Below are positions 1-8,748 of a stretch of DNA of 64,000 nucleotides, piece by piece (position 1 is the stretch's first letter; each line of letters opens with the position of its first letter). The translations under genes were made by a program, and so were the position numbers. The DNA lies in the NCBI RefSeq assembly GCF_030813235.1, contig NZ_JAUSUB010000010.1, positions 1-64,000 on the forward strand, read 5' to 3'. The notes beneath the pieces are model-generated. The model was not told where the DNA came from. It saw only the letters and a list, made by a program, of their open reading frames with translations, and ran no database searches. This DNA is from Cytobacillus purgationiresistens (lineage in GTDB: Bacteria; Bacillota; Bacilli; Bacillales; Cytobacillaceae).

Positions 1-430
1 CGGGATAACCAGAAAGGCGGTCTTTGCCTTTTTGGGTATCACGACTTAAGACCTCGAGCCCCTAGCCACCGCAACTGGACTACTCAAATGTGGAGGTGGC
101 TTGACCAAGGGCGACAAGCTTTAGACGGGATAACCAGAAAGGCGGTCTTTGCCTTTTTGGGTATCACGACTTAAGACCTCGAGCCCCTAGCCACCGCAAC
201 TGGACTACTCAAATGTGGAGATGGCTTGACCTGTGGCGACAAGCTTTAGACGGGATAACCGGAAAGGCGGTCTTTGCCTTTTTGGGTATCACGACTTAAG
301 ACCTCGAGCCCCTAGCCACCGCAACTAGACTACTCAAATGTGGAGGTGGCTTGACCTGTGGCGACAAGCTTTAGACGGGATAACCGGAAAGACGGGTCTT
401 TGCCCTTTTTGGTTATCAGAACTTAAGAAA
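1..430. repeat. Tandem array of a 125-bp structured repeat
   Basis: Units start at 1, 126, 251 and 376, an exact 125-base period. The first three are nearly identical, with about six base differences. The fourth decays after about 55 bases. Each unit can fold into two hairpins. In unit 1, bases 4-18 pair with 26-40 (15 bp with one mismatch and one G-T), and 64-70 pair with 95-101 (7 bp). There is no credible reading frame. The array lies 3' of darB and probably continues left of the window. It resembles the structured intergenic repeats scattered in Bacillus genomes, but I cannot name a family. Confidence 0.9.
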
Positions 431-503
431 TCAAGTCCCTCCCCTTACTTAACCAAACAACTTTTACAAATAAATCGAGCCCCCATTTATTTGGGAGCTC
501 AAA

Positions 504-953
504 TTAATCCTTTTTCTTCTTCTGATGCAGATGTCTTTGAACCTGAACTAATAACGACCTTCTCGTTAATATTCCTTCAAAATAGCCTTCCTCATCTTCA
601 ACACAAATAAATGGATGATCAACAAGCAAACTAATGGAATTAAGCAGAGAAGTATTCACATTCAGCCTTGGAATTTCAGGATTCATAAAATTTTCTACCT
701 TTTTTTCGTCCAACTGTTCAAATTCAATTCTTTGCAGTCCCAGAATAGATTCCATAATCATTGGTGTGCTAATTAAACCATGGAGCTTATAGTGTGGATC
801 TAAGACAGGAATAGCTGTATATCCACTTTTAGTTAATACCAATAATGTATGCTCCAAATTATTTCCAATTTGTACATGGGCAACCCGTTCTGACGGAATA
901 AGTAAATCTTTAATATTTATTTCTAAAAATTCATCGCTATGGAGACTGATCAT
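504..953 (-). CDS. darB: CBS-domain protein DarB (YkuL), c-di-AMP sensor
   Basis: A 149-residue protein made of two CBS motifs, at about residues 15-70 and 85-140. It matches B. subtilis YkuL/DarB along its length, including the stretches VAHVQ-GNNLEH, LLVLTK-GYTAIPVLDP and GIFTRR-like GILTRR. The family binds cyclic di-AMP. Apo-DarB stimulates the (p)ppGpp synthetase Rel and pyruvate carboxylase in B. subtilis, so it links potassium/c-di-AMP status to the stringent response. Gene order (ykuL near ykuJ and ykuI) supports orthology. The C-terminus is lysine-rich. The gene stands alone, with the 125-bp repeat array downstream. Confidence 0.93.
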   Translation of the reverse strand: MISLHSDEFLEINIKDLLIPSERVAHVQIGNNLEHTLLVLTKSGYTAIPVLDPHYKLHGLISTPMIMESILGLQRIEFEQLDEKKVENFMNPEIPRLNVNTSLLNSISLLVDHPFICVEDEEGYFEGILTRRSLLVQVQRHLHQKKKKD

Positions 954-1038
954 ACTGAAAACCCCTCAAATTTAATGATTTGTATCCCTAATGATTTTAT
1001 CATAGTTTTCAGTACACTGTCTTCTTTTAAACAACAAA

Positions 1039-1185
1039 CTAACCTTTACTTGTTTCAATATCCCTGCAAATATAATGACATTTCGGGCATTCAAATATGA
1101 TATTTTGATTTGATTGTGCTGTTATGACGTTGTTTAATTCAGCTTCCTCTCGACAGTTAGGACATATGACCATTGGAATCATCAT
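1039..1185 (-). CDS. Small zinc-ribbon protein (48 aa)
   Basis: A 48-residue reading frame starts at the first of two adjacent ATG codons at 1185. An AGAGGTGAT ribosome binding site precedes it. Two Cys pairs, CPNC near residue 8 and CPKC near residue 33, are spaced like a single zinc ribbon; a further Cys follows near residue 39. Such mini-ribbons often bind nucleic acid or protein, but nothing here shows a function. It lies between darB and ykuJ on the same strand. Too short for most gene finders, it is supported by its ribosome binding site and cysteine pattern. Confidence 0.75.
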   Translation of the reverse strand: MMIPMVICPNCREEAELNNVITAQSNQNIIFECPKCHYICRDIETSKG

Positions 1186-1311
1186 CGAATCACCTCTTGG
1201 CAATTATTTTTCCCATCTTCAATGATTTTATAAAAAGGAGTTGATTGAGCTTCTTGCGAAATATAGAGAAAGAACGGGGAAAGCGAAGTGGTTTCATTAT
1301 TAGAACCAAAC

Positions 1312-1335
1312 AAAAAAGGAGCCTTCAAAGGCTCC
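1312..1335 (-). terminator. Terminator of ykuJ
   Basis: GGAGCC (1318-1323) pairs with GGCTCC (1330-1335). On the minus strand the stem is followed by six T. It lies 15 bases after the ykuJ stop. Confidence 0.85.
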
Positions 1336-1350
1336 TATATTAGTTATGGC

Positions 1351-1587
1351 TTACTGAATTAGATCGAACACTTCGATGGTAATCATATCAATGTTATCGA
1401 ATTGGAAACGTTTTGGCTTTTCTTTATCATTGTAAACTTCCAATTCGAACGTTTCATTTTTCGGATGATAGGTAACTTGGCATTTTCTTTCGCCATTCAC
1501 CTCGAAAAATCTTTGCATCGGCTCACTGCCATTAGATTGTTCCTGAAGATTTTTTAATCTAGTTAAAATGCCTTGAAGTTGTGACAT
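1351..1587 (-). CDS. ykuJ: YkuJ family protein (DUF1797)
   Basis: A 78-residue protein collinear with B. subtilis YkuJ (79 aa). Shared blocks are MSQLxGI-TRL, EPMQRxFEVNGE, TFEL-V, and FDNIDM-xIE-F-L-Q at the end. The start at 1587 is chosen because GGAAAGGAGAG lies just before that ATG; an in-frame ATG at 1665 has no such site. The family is a small alpha/beta fold with no assigned function. It carries its own downstream terminator. Confidence 0.93.
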   Translation of the reverse strand: MSQLQGILTRLKNLQEQSNGSEPMQRFFEVNGERKCQVTYHPKNETFELEVYNDKEKPKRFQFDNIDMITIEVFDLIQ

Positions 1588-1844
1588 ACTTTCTCTCCTT
1601 TCCAAACAAACCATATACTGATATATAGGTTTCTCTTTAGGCATGTTTCTATCCAAACTTAACAAAATGAATGAATTTAAATTGAGTTTTTTTACATACC
1701 AATATTAACAGGATAAATTAATGTGATATCATTACACAAGTAAAAGCTGAAAATAACCTAGATTTTTTTTCAAACTTCGCCTTTATTTTCAAAAACAAAT
1801 TAAAGTCATTCTTAGGAAAAATGGCTACATTAGGAGGAAAATCC

Positions 1845-2081
1845 ATGCAAAAAATCACTGTATACACTCAGCCTGAGTGCCCGCCTTGTGAAATCACTAA
1901 AAAATTTCTCACAGAATACGGCTTCGAGTTTGAATTAAAAAATATAAAAACAGATAAAAAAGCTCATAAAGAACTGACAGAGACCTATCAATCTTATTCC
2001 ACCCCTACAATCATCATTGACGATCAAGTGATTACAGGTTTTGATTTAGAAAGACTAAAAACTGTATTGAATGTCAAATAA
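1845..2081 (+). CDS. Glutaredoxin-like / NrdH-type thiol protein
   Basis: A 78-residue thioredoxin-fold protein with the redox motif CPPC at about residues 12-15 and the cis-proline segment STPTIIIDD near residue 50. This pattern fits glutaredoxin-like/NrdH proteins, which reduce disulfides in the cytoplasm and can feed electrons to ribonucleotide reductase. The ATG at 1845 is taken because TTAGGAGGAAAATCC precedes it. An upstream in-frame ATG (1821) lacks a good site. No nrd genes are next to it, so the partner is unknown. It converges on the small membrane protein gene that follows and shares its terminator. Confidence 0.85.
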   Translation: MQKITVYTQPECPPCEITKKFLTEYGFEFELKNIKTDKKAHKELTETYQSYSTPTIIIDDQVITGFDLERLKTVLNVK

Positions 2082-2114
2082 TATCAGATTAAGCTAAAAT
2101 TCTAAGCACCAAAT

Positions 2115-2146
2115 AAAAAAAGTGACCCAAAAAGAGTCACTTTTTT
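2115..2146. terminator. Bidirectional terminator
   Basis: AGTGAC (2121-2126) pairs with GTCACT (2136-2141), flanked by A-rich DNA on the left and six T on the right. It sits between two convergent genes and can serve both. Confidence 0.85.
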
Positions 2147-2372
2147 ATGAAAAGACAAAAAATAGTGTCAAGACGATGAGAAGGACAAAGAAGATACCAT
2201 AAGCTAAAAATATTGGATTAGCTAAATAAGGCTTATCCTGGACATCCTCAGGAAGAGATGAGTCCATTTCTTTGCTGCCTGTTTTTTCCTTCATTAGACC
2301 TTTGGTTGAAAAAAATGAAAAAGCAAGTATGGCTAATACTATAATTAGAGGGACGATTAACCAACCACTCAT
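2145..2372 (-). CDS. Small two-TM membrane protein
   Basis: A 75-residue protein with hydrophobic helices at about residues 4-21 and 53-74. A short polar, charged loop (KEKTGSKEMDSSLPEDVQDK) separates them, so both ends probably face the same side. An AAAGGAG site precedes the ATG. I do not recognise a family. It lies just downstream of ykuI on the same strand with about 90 bases between, so co-transcription is possible. The stop codon lies inside the shared terminator. Confidence 0.75.
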   Translation of the reverse strand: MSGWLIVPLIIVLAILAFSFFSTKGLMKEKTGSKEMDSSLPEDVQDKPYLANPIFLAYGIFFVLLIVLTLFFVFS

Positions 2373-2459
2373 TATACTTCACTCCTTTTGCAATGACTGC
2401 TACGCTTATAATTACACATGAAGGAATGAAATATGCTGGGTGATATTGCCTTTAAACAA

Positions 2460-3674
2460 TTACAGTAATGCATCATGCTCATAAAGAAAGTGATAGGCCA
2501 GGTCCACGAATAAATAATCGGTTTCATTCAGAGGATAAGAAAAGGTGCGAATGGATTCTCCCGTTTCAATATCAGTATATAAATCGGATAAAATCCCTTT
2601 TTTATTATTCTTCATCCTCATAATATTTTCTAAAAAGTACGGTCTCCAGCTCCAATTTTTATCGAGGTATTCATTTTGCACGACCCATTGTCCGCTCCCT
2701 TTAAAAATATTAGGTGATAGCTGGAACCCATTATCATTGCAAATATATAATCTAAAGGCTGCATCATCAAGTGCCTGGGAGAGGGCTGGTAGAAAATTTT
2801 GAGATTCTGATGATTTTCTGTTTTTAATAAGAAAGTCTGTCATTGTATCATTGAACCTTTCCGTGATCATATATAAAGACGATAATTTTCTCTTTTCATA
2901 TGAGATGAATTGATGACATTTATCCTTCAGCTTCTGTTTTAAAATATCTCGTTCCACAAACTCCTCTTCCGGACCATTTAAATAAGCACCTTGGTAATAG
3001 CGGCCACCGTTTCTCCATGCAAATTGCAGCTGATATTCCATCTCGATATTTTCAAATAGTAAAGTCGCTCCAATTTTTCTCGCTAGCATCGAAAGAGAAT
3101 AGAGAATTTCCTGGTAATTATGGTTTACAGCCGATGAACGCAACGCCTGTAAATCAATTTTTAATATATTGGGTGACAATTGACCAATTCGATCTAGATA
3201 GCTGCTTTCCTTACCTAAATTATCAATAGCGATTTTAATTCCATATGTACGGTAATAATTAATAAAATGATCAAGATGACTAAAATCTCCATATGGGAAC
3301 CGCTGAGAAATCTCAATAACAATTCGATCAAGTGATATCCCTTTTTTTTCAAACTCTAAAAGAATTCCCAATAAATGTTCACTATCCTGATTCACCAAGA
3401 GATCTGCATCTCGATTAATAAAAAGTAAAACATCCGGATCGAGTGTCAATGCTTTCTCCAATGCTTTAATTAAGATGACATCATCCACTTCCATTCTGTA
3501 ATCTTCAGGGATTGAATCATCTAAGAAAAATGGTCCTAAACTTTCAACTTTTTCGTCCACTTTATATCTTGCTAACACTTCATATCCAATTATCCTATGT
3601 TCATCCGCACTAAAAATTGGCTGAAAATAAGGAAATACATTTTCTAAATCTGACATTATCTCCAATGGATCCAT
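2460..3674 (-). CDS. ykuI: YkuI, EAL-domain c-di-GMP binding protein
   Basis: A 404-residue protein collinear with B. subtilis YkuI. An EAL domain covers about residues 15-245: YEVLAR replaces the classical EAL signature, with VEIS and KIAIDNLGK further on. A PAS-like YkuI C-terminal domain covers about 260-400. The family binds cyclic di-GMP, but the B. subtilis protein is not known to hydrolyse it, and the atypical EAL signature (EVL) fits a receptor role. The start at 3674 follows GGGAGTG; an ATG 15 bases upstream has no ribosome binding site. No membrane segment is seen. Confidence 0.9.
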   Translation of the reverse strand: MDPLEIMSDLENVFPYFQPIFSADEHRIIGYEVLARYKVDEKVESLGPFFLDDSIPEDYRMEVDDVILIKALEKALTLDPDVLLFINRDADLLVNQDSEHLLGILLEFEKKGISLDRIVIEISQRFPYGDFSHLDHFINYYRTYGIKIAIDNLGKESSYLDRIGQLSPNILKIDLQALRSSAVNHNYQEILYSLSMLARKIGATLLFENIEMEYQLQFAWRNGGRYYQGAYLNGPEEEFVERDILKQKLKDKCHQFISYEKRKLSSLYMITERFNDTMTDFLIKNRKSSESQNFLPALSQALDDAAFRLYICNDNGFQLSPNIFKGSGQWVVQNEYLDKNWSWRPYFLENIMRMKNNKKGILSDLYTDIETGESIRTFSYPLNETDYLFVDLAYHFLYEHDALL

Positions 3675-3924
3675 AATCGGCACTCCCATTTTCTATTCTT
3701 TTCATTGATATAAGATAACCAATTATACCATATTCCCCCTGTTTTTTTTAGGGATTTACATTCAATTATCAATTCCTAGTAAATTTGTACTATATTAAAT
3801 TTTTTCTTCACTATGGAAATTATTGTAGTGTTTTTTCATAGAATATATATAAGTGTCTACTTCTTTTTCTAAACATATTTTGTTAGTATAAGAATGTATC
3901 TTAATAGATTGGCTGGTATTAGCT

Positions 3925-4797
3925 ATGACAAATAAAGTCTCAAGAAGAAAATTTATAAAAAGAGTCTTTGGGTCTCTTTTTACGGCAATCGCCGCAGGTG
4001 CAGGCGGATTTTTTTATGCTAGGGATATTGAACCAAAGTTACTAGAAATCAATCAACATACAATTAAGCACCCTTCCATTCCAAAAAGCTTTCACAACAT
4101 AAAAATTGTTCAGTTTAGTGATATACACCTCGGTTTTCATTACGATTTAACTCAGTTAAAAAAGTTAATTAACAAAATTAATGAATTTGAACCCGAAATC
4201 ATTATTTTTACTGGAGATTTAATGGATGAACCTAATAAATACAACAGAACAGAAATGGTTGCCCCTCTCTTAAGCGAACTTAAAGCAAGTATTGGGAAAT
4301 ATTCAATATATGGAAATCATGATCATGGTGGATATGGTTCTGATATTTATAAAACCATTATGAACGAAGCTGGGTTTGATCTCCTTCTTAATGAAAGTCG
4401 AATAATAAAAAATGAGGATGAAAAAATTTATCTTTCGGGAATTGATGATGCCATGCTGGGCAGACCTGATATAAAGGCAGCGGTTGCAGATATTCCAAAT
4501 GATTCTTACCATATTTTTCTCTCACATGCGCCTGATCTTGCTGACGGTGCTTCATCTTTTAATGTAAATCTTCAACTAAGCGGACATAGTCATGGTGGTC
4601 AAATACAAGTCCCATTCATTGGTGCCTTAGTAAAACCTCCCTATGGCGAAAGATATTATGAAGGATTTTATGAGATTGGGCAAACCGATCCGCTTCTCTT
4701 ATATGTAAATCGCGGGATAGGCACAACACGCTTGCCATTCCGTTTTCTTTGCCGCCCTGAGCTTAGTGTCTTTACCTTGCAATCAGAACAACAATAA
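3925..4797 (+). CDS. ykuE: YkuE, Tat-exported metallophosphoesterase
   Basis: A 290-residue calcineurin-like phosphoesterase. The N-terminus carries a twin-arginine signal (SRRKFIKR at residues 6-13) followed by a hydrophobic stretch. B. subtilis YkuE is a Tat substrate found at the cell wall. All metal-binding motifs are present: SDIHLG (~65), GDLMD (~97), GNHDHGG (~130) and SGHSHGGQ (~218). It is likely a two-metal phosphoesterase outside the membrane. It is divergent from ykuI and followed by its own terminator. No tatAC pair is nearby. Confidence 0.93.
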   Translation: MTNKVSRRKFIKRVFGSLFTAIAAGAGGFFYARDIEPKLLEINQHTIKHPSIPKSFHNIKIVQFSDIHLGFHYDLTQLKKLINKINEFEPEIIIFTGDLMDEPNKYNRTEMVAPLLSELKASIGKYSIYGNHDHGGYGSDIYKTIMNEAGFDLLLNESRIIKNEDEKIYLSGIDDAMLGRPDIKAAVADIPNDSYHIFLSHAPDLADGASSFNVNLQLSGHSHGGQIQVPFIGALVKPPYGERYYEGFYEIGQTDPLLLYVNRGIGTTRLPFRFLCRPELSVFTLQSEQQ

Positions 4798-4803
4798 AAG
4801 ACA

Positions 4804-4828
4804 GGGCCATTTCTGCCCCTTCTTTTTT
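4804..4828 (+). terminator. Terminator of ykuE
   Basis: GGGC (4804-4807) pairs with GCCC (4814-4817), followed by a T-rich run. The stem is short. Confidence 0.6.
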
Positions 4829-4910
4829 CCTTTCTTTACACTTATTGTGTTTCAAACACATACTTAATCGCATATATAACACTATGCAATGTAAAGAAAG
4901 GACTGATTGT

Positions 4911-5408
4911 ATGTATCATATTATTCAAAGAGGTGAAACATTAACAGATATAGCCCGAAATTATCGAATCCCTCTTTCCCAGCTTTTATCTTTTAATCCT
5001 GCCATTACAAACCCCTCTATCATTTATATTGGCCAGAGAATTTTAATACCAAATTTAACTGACCACACTCAAATTCCCTATCAAATAATTGTATCAAAAG
5101 GAAATCGAACTTTAACATTATTAAGAAACGGAATTGTACAAAAAACATATCCGGTTGCAATTGGGAAAATGCTCACTGGAACGCCAGAAGGTCAATTTAT
5201 AATCGTTAATCGGGAGCCTAATCCTGGAGGCCCTTTCGGTGTTATGTGGCTTTCTTTATCAAAGGCTGGCTACGGTATTCATGGTACAAATAATCCCTCA
5301 TCAATTGGGAAGGCGGTATCACACGGCTGTATCCGAATGCATAACAAGGACGTACTAGAGTTAGCCAGTATAGTCCCGAACGGAACAAGGGTAGATATTC
5401 TTTCATAA
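4911..5408 (+). CDS. ykuD: L,D-transpeptidase YkuD (LysM + YkuD domain)
   Basis: A 165-residue protein with a LysM peptidoglycan-binding domain (residues 1-48) and the YkuD catalytic domain (about 55-165). The catalytic motif [21 protein letters not shown] contains the nucleophilic cysteine. Length and domain order match B. subtilis YkuD, a cell-wall enzyme expressed in sporulation that forms 3-3 cross-links. The start at 4911 follows AAAGGACTG and begins [11 protein letters not shown], as in orthologues; an in-frame ATG 66 bases upstream adds unrelated residues. No classical signal peptide is visible, as in the B. subtilis protein. Confidence 0.93.
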   Translation: MYHIIQRGETLTDIARNYRIPLSQLLSFNPAITNPSIIYIGQRILIPNLTDHTQIPYQIIVSKGNRTLTLLRNGIVQKTYPVAIGKMLTGTPEGQFIIVNREPNPGGPFGVMWLSLSKAGYGIHGTNNPSSIGKAVSHGCIRMHNKDVLELASIVPNGTRVDILS

Positions 5409-5544
5409 AAAATACAAATAAATTGAATGGAATTTTAAATAGAGGTTACTATCTTTCATCTTAACTTTTTGTCGGTGAACTTTTTTTTATGAATTTTGAC
5501 CTATTATAATCGATGCTTTTGTCTGCTTTCAGAAAAAGTTATAC

Positions 5545-5573
5545 TTTTGTATTTTTCAAAAAAGGGGTATAAT
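5545..5573 (+). promoter_or_regulatory. Probable sigma-A promoter of ykyB
   Basis: TTTTGT (5545-5550), a 17-base spacer, then a perfect TATAAT (5568-5573), 40 bases before the ykyB start. The -35 box is weak. Confidence 0.55.
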
Positions 5574-5612
5574 TAACATACAATGTTCTAAAAAACGAAA
5601 GGAGATTTCACA

Positions 5613-6080
5613 TTGAATTCAGAAAGCAATGAATACCCTCAATTACATCCAACGGTTGAAAACCTCTCTCAAGCTATCTTCACCGTTAACCGTCATGCTA
5701 AAACTGCTCCAGATCCTAAATTTTTATATAGAGTCAAGCATGATGCCCTTCAAAAACTATTAAAAGAAGGAAAAGCAAAAAAGATAGGTCTTCATTATTC
5801 TCGCAACCCCAAAAACAGTCAGCAGCAGTCAGATGTTTTAGTTAAGTGCGGTAATTATACCTTTCACTTACCACCTTCAAAAGAAGATTTTTCTCAGCTT
5901 CCTCATTTGGGAAACTTAGATCAGTCGGTTCGTAATCCAAAGGCTACAATTTCTCTTAATCAAGCAAAGAAACTGCTGGTGAGCTATATTGGTTTGAAAG
6001 AGGAGCACCATTCATCACATCAAAAAAAACAACGATATGAAAAGCCGGTATTCAAAAAGTTAGGCGAAAGTTATTTTTAA
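5613..6080 (+). CDS. ykyB: YkyB family protein
   Basis: A 155-residue protein collinear with B. subtilis YkyB. Conserved blocks include AIxTVNRHAKTA, LQKLLKEGKAKKIGLH-S-NP, SQQQSDVL, and the C-terminus KPVFKKLGESYF. The function is unknown. The start is TTG at 5613 behind GAAAGGAGAT. It is convergent with cheV, the same arrangement as in B. subtilis. No membrane or signal segments are seen. Confidence 0.92.
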   Translation: MNSESNEYPQLHPTVENLSQAIFTVNRHAKTAPDPKFLYRVKHDALQKLLKEGKAKKIGLHYSRNPKNSQQQSDVLVKCGNYTFHLPPSKEDFSQLPHLGNLDQSVRNPKATISLNQAKKLLVSYIGLKEEHHSSHQKKQRYEKPVFKKLGESYF

Positions 6081-6099
6081 TACGAATCACTAATGTAAA

Positions 6100-6148
6100 G
6101 AATACAAAAAGAAGCAAAAGCGATTACGCTCTTGCTTTTTTTGTATTC
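6100..6148. terminator. Long bidirectional terminator ykyB/cheV
   Basis: GAATACAAAAA at 6100 pairs with TTTTTGTATTC ending at 6148. An inner stem AAGCAA-AGCG / CGCT-TTGCTT closes the loop. It separates two convergent genes. Confidence 0.85.
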
Positions 6149-7051
6149 TCAGACATACTTATCAATCATTAGTACAAGTTCTGCAATCTCAGGCTTGCTC
6201 ACTTGTTCGTTAGCACCAACCATTTTTCCTTTATGGCGAAGATCATCTGTAATGAGAGAAGAAAAAATGATGACTGGAAGTTTGTTTAACTTCGAATGTT
6301 CTTTTATGCGCTTAGTCAAATGATGCCCATCCATTAATGGCATTTCAATATCGGTAATTAAGAGCTGTAACTCATTTTCAAAATTAATTTCTTTTTGAAC
6401 GATTGATTCTAAGTAGTCTAAACACTCACTACCATTTTCAAAAAATTGCAGATTCCAAAACCCTGCTGCATTTAAAGTGTCTTTCAACAATCTCCTTAAC
6501 ATGGGTGAATCTTCAGCAATTACTATTTTTTTATGAGTACGCTCCCTTTTGCCAAGGCTTTTTACTTTATCAATCGTTACACCCGACGCTGGATTAATAT
6601 CAGTAATTATTTTTTCAAAATCTAACATCAATAGCATTTCACTGCCCATCTTTATAATGCCAATAACTGGACTATCTGTTCCTTGATACATTTCAGATGG
6701 CCGTTCTATCTGACTCCAAGAGATTCGATGTATCTGCGTTACTTTATGTACATGAAAAACAAATTTTTGTTTATTAAATTCAGTGACAACAAATTTGTTA
6801 AGTTCTGGCTGCTCCGCTTTGGGGTAGCCAAGAGCTCTTTCCACACTAATAACAGGCAGCACTTCTCCGCGAATTTCAATGATTCCTAATACATGTGGAT
6901 GTGCATGAGGAATGGGAATAACGGCAGTTGGATTAATAATTTCTCTCACTTTATTTACATTGATGCCAAATTTACTATTCCCCATACAAAATTCCACGAT
7001 TTCAAGTTCATTTGTACCACTCTCTAATAAAATTCCTTTATCTTTTTCCAC
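6149..7051 (-). CDS. cheV: Chemotaxis coupling protein CheV
   Basis: A 300-residue protein with an N-terminal CheW-like domain (about 15-155) and a C-terminal receiver domain (about 174-298). The likely phosphorylated aspartate is D234 in LLITDIEMP, close to Asp235 of B. subtilis CheV. CheV couples chemoreceptors to the kinase CheA at the membrane and helps adaptation through phosphorylation of its receiver. The start is GTG at 7051 behind AAGGAAG. Its neighbours patA and ykyB are the same as in B. subtilis. A chemoreceptor gene (33.4-35.1 kb) is in the same window. Confidence 0.95.
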   Translation of the reverse strand: MEKDKGILLESGTNELEIVEFCMGNSKFGINVNKVREIINPTAVIPIPHAHPHVLGIIEIRGEVLPVISVERALGYPKAEQPELNKFVVTEFNKQKFVFHVHKVTQIHRISWSQIERPSEMYQGTDSPVIGIIKMGSEMLLMLDFEKIITDINPASGVTIDKVKSLGKRERTHKKIVIAEDSPMLRRLLKDTLNAAGFWNLQFFENGSECLDYLESIVQKEINFENELQLLITDIEMPLMDGHHLTKRIKEHSKLNKLPVIIFSSLITDDLRHKGKMVGANEQVSKPEIAELVLMIDKYV

Positions 7052-7165
7052 TAATCATTCTTCCTTCCTATCTATTTATAACTATAAATATAACATGAAT
7101 TATTTTCCTCTTATGTTATATCGTATCAAATTGAAAAATTATAAATATCGAGTAGGAAGTTAAAT

Positions 7166-8482
7166 CTATACAGCTTCTGTTTCCTTAATCCTTGAGTGCA
7201 CAATTAGACCAATTAAAGTAAGGATGATTAACGAGCCCATTCCTAGTCTACTTGCTAAGTTTCCATGTTCAGCAAACACCAAAGTAATCGTTCCGTACAA
7301 TAATGGGCCGATGATGGAGGACACTTTTCCCGAAAAGGCAAATAAACCAAAAAACTGCCCTCTCTTATCCACTGGCGATAATTCTACAATATATGTTCTA
7401 GTTGTTACCCACATTGAACCTAAGGCAACACCGAACATACTTCCGGCAATCCAAAACATAAGCTCATTGACAGCGAAAGTTCCAATTAATAAAGCAATTA
7501 CTAGTAAAACTCCTACGTATTTTACCGCTCTATTGGCACCTACAGCTTTTGTAATATAGCCGAAAATAAATGACCCGATAATACTTGAAATCGTTGAAAC
7601 TAGATACAATAATATAAATTTACCTGCAGTAAAACCAACAATATTTTGTGAGTAAGGTGCCATCATGACAATCGTTGTGGCTATGGCATCATTTAGAAAG
7701 AAATAAGCAATCATAAATGTAAAAATTGTCTTATGCGATTTCATTTCCTTAAAGGTTTTATAAATCTCCTTATAGCCTGAAAGAAATGTAGTTTTTTGCT
7801 TTACTTCTTTTGGTTTATCCTTAACAAAGAAAAATAATGGTAAAGAAAAAATCAAGAATAATATGGCTGATGGAATAAATGCTTTATGAAAATCGCCATC
7901 CATAACTAATAAATATACGCTCAAGCCCACGAGCGTGCCAAGATAACCAACCGCTACACCAAATCCAGATATAAGCGGTATCTCCTCTTTACTTCCAAAA
8001 TCAGAAATCATTGAATCATAGAATACTAAACTAGAATGATAAAAGAATTTTGCAATAATGAAGCAAAGAATAACGAGCGCAAGAAAGATTGGCATGCCAA
8101 AAATCTTGCCATCTAAGCCAGACATTGCAAAAACACCCATCAAACATGTGGCTAATACAGAGAAAATTGTAAAGATCACAATATACTTTTTCTTTCTCCC
8201 AGTACGGTCAATCATAACGCCAAATAACGGACTAAATATTACTAGAAAAATACTGGCTAATGCATTTGCATAAGCAATAAATGTACTCGCGATTTGATCT
8301 AGTACTTCATTGGACCCAACTACTTCCTTAATATAAAATGGCCAGAAGATCGTATTAATGTTTGAAGAAAAAATAGTATTTGCAAAATCATATAAAGCCC
8401 AGGATATAATAGGTAAGGTGAAATATAATCGTAAAGAACCGATTTTTGATTTGCTTTTTTCCGCTGGCCTTCCTAACTCCAT
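7166..8482 (-). CDS. MFS transporter, UMF1/YxiO-like
   Basis: About 438 residues with roughly 12 hydrophobic segments. The opening YFTLPIISWALYDFANTIFS is typical of the UMF1 (Atg22-like) branch of the major facilitator superfamily, as is the first-half MFS loop motif DRTGRKKKY. The substrate is unknown. I place the start at 8482 (MELGRPAEK) because GGGAGAG lies before it; an in-frame ATG at 8524 with AGGAAATGG upstream is also possible. It is monocistronic between cheV and patA, where B. subtilis has no such gene. Confidence 0.85.
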   Translation of the reverse strand: MELGRPAEKSKSKIGSLRLYFTLPIISWALYDFANTIFSSNINTIFWPFYIKEVVGSNEVLDQIASTFIAYANALASIFLVIFSPLFGVMIDRTGRKKKYIVIFTIFSVLATCLMGVFAMSGLDGKIFGMPIFLALVILCFIIAKFFYHSSLVFYDSMISDFGSKEEIPLISGFGVAVGYLGTLVGLSVYLLVMDGDFHKAFIPSAILFLIFSLPLFFFVKDKPKEVKQKTTFLSGYKEIYKTFKEMKSHKTIFTFMIAYFFLNDAIATTIVMMAPYSQNIVGFTAGKFILLYLVSTISSIIGSFIFGYITKAVGANRAVKYVGVLLVIALLIGTFAVNELMFWIAGSMFGVALGSMWVTTRTYIVELSPVDKRGQFFGLFAFSGKVSSIIGPLLYGTITLVFAEHGNLASRLGMGSLIILTLIGLIVHSRIKETEAV

Positions 8483-8748
8483 AAAACCACTCTCCCAAAT
8501 GTTTTCTTTTCTGTTTATAGACATATCATACCATTTCCTGCCTTACATAATAATTCTAATTATGTAAAATCTTTTTGGTGTTATTATTCCTTCTTTTGTT
8601 TTTTCTTTTTTGATAAAACATATGACATTATCCTTTAGGTATACATAAGCTGAATTGAACTTTTTTCAGTTAGAAAAATCACATTAGGGTTTTACTCATC
8701 GTTTTTCTCCTGTAAAATAAGCTATATGCTTTAGTGAGGTGAACTAAC

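Noticed and set aside
1..430. CRISPR array
   Set aside because: The whole 125-base unit repeats; there are no unique spacers between short repeats.
338..610. Plus-strand reading frame of 90 residues
   Set aside because: It runs from the repeat into the antisense of darB, has no ribosome binding site and no protein-like composition.
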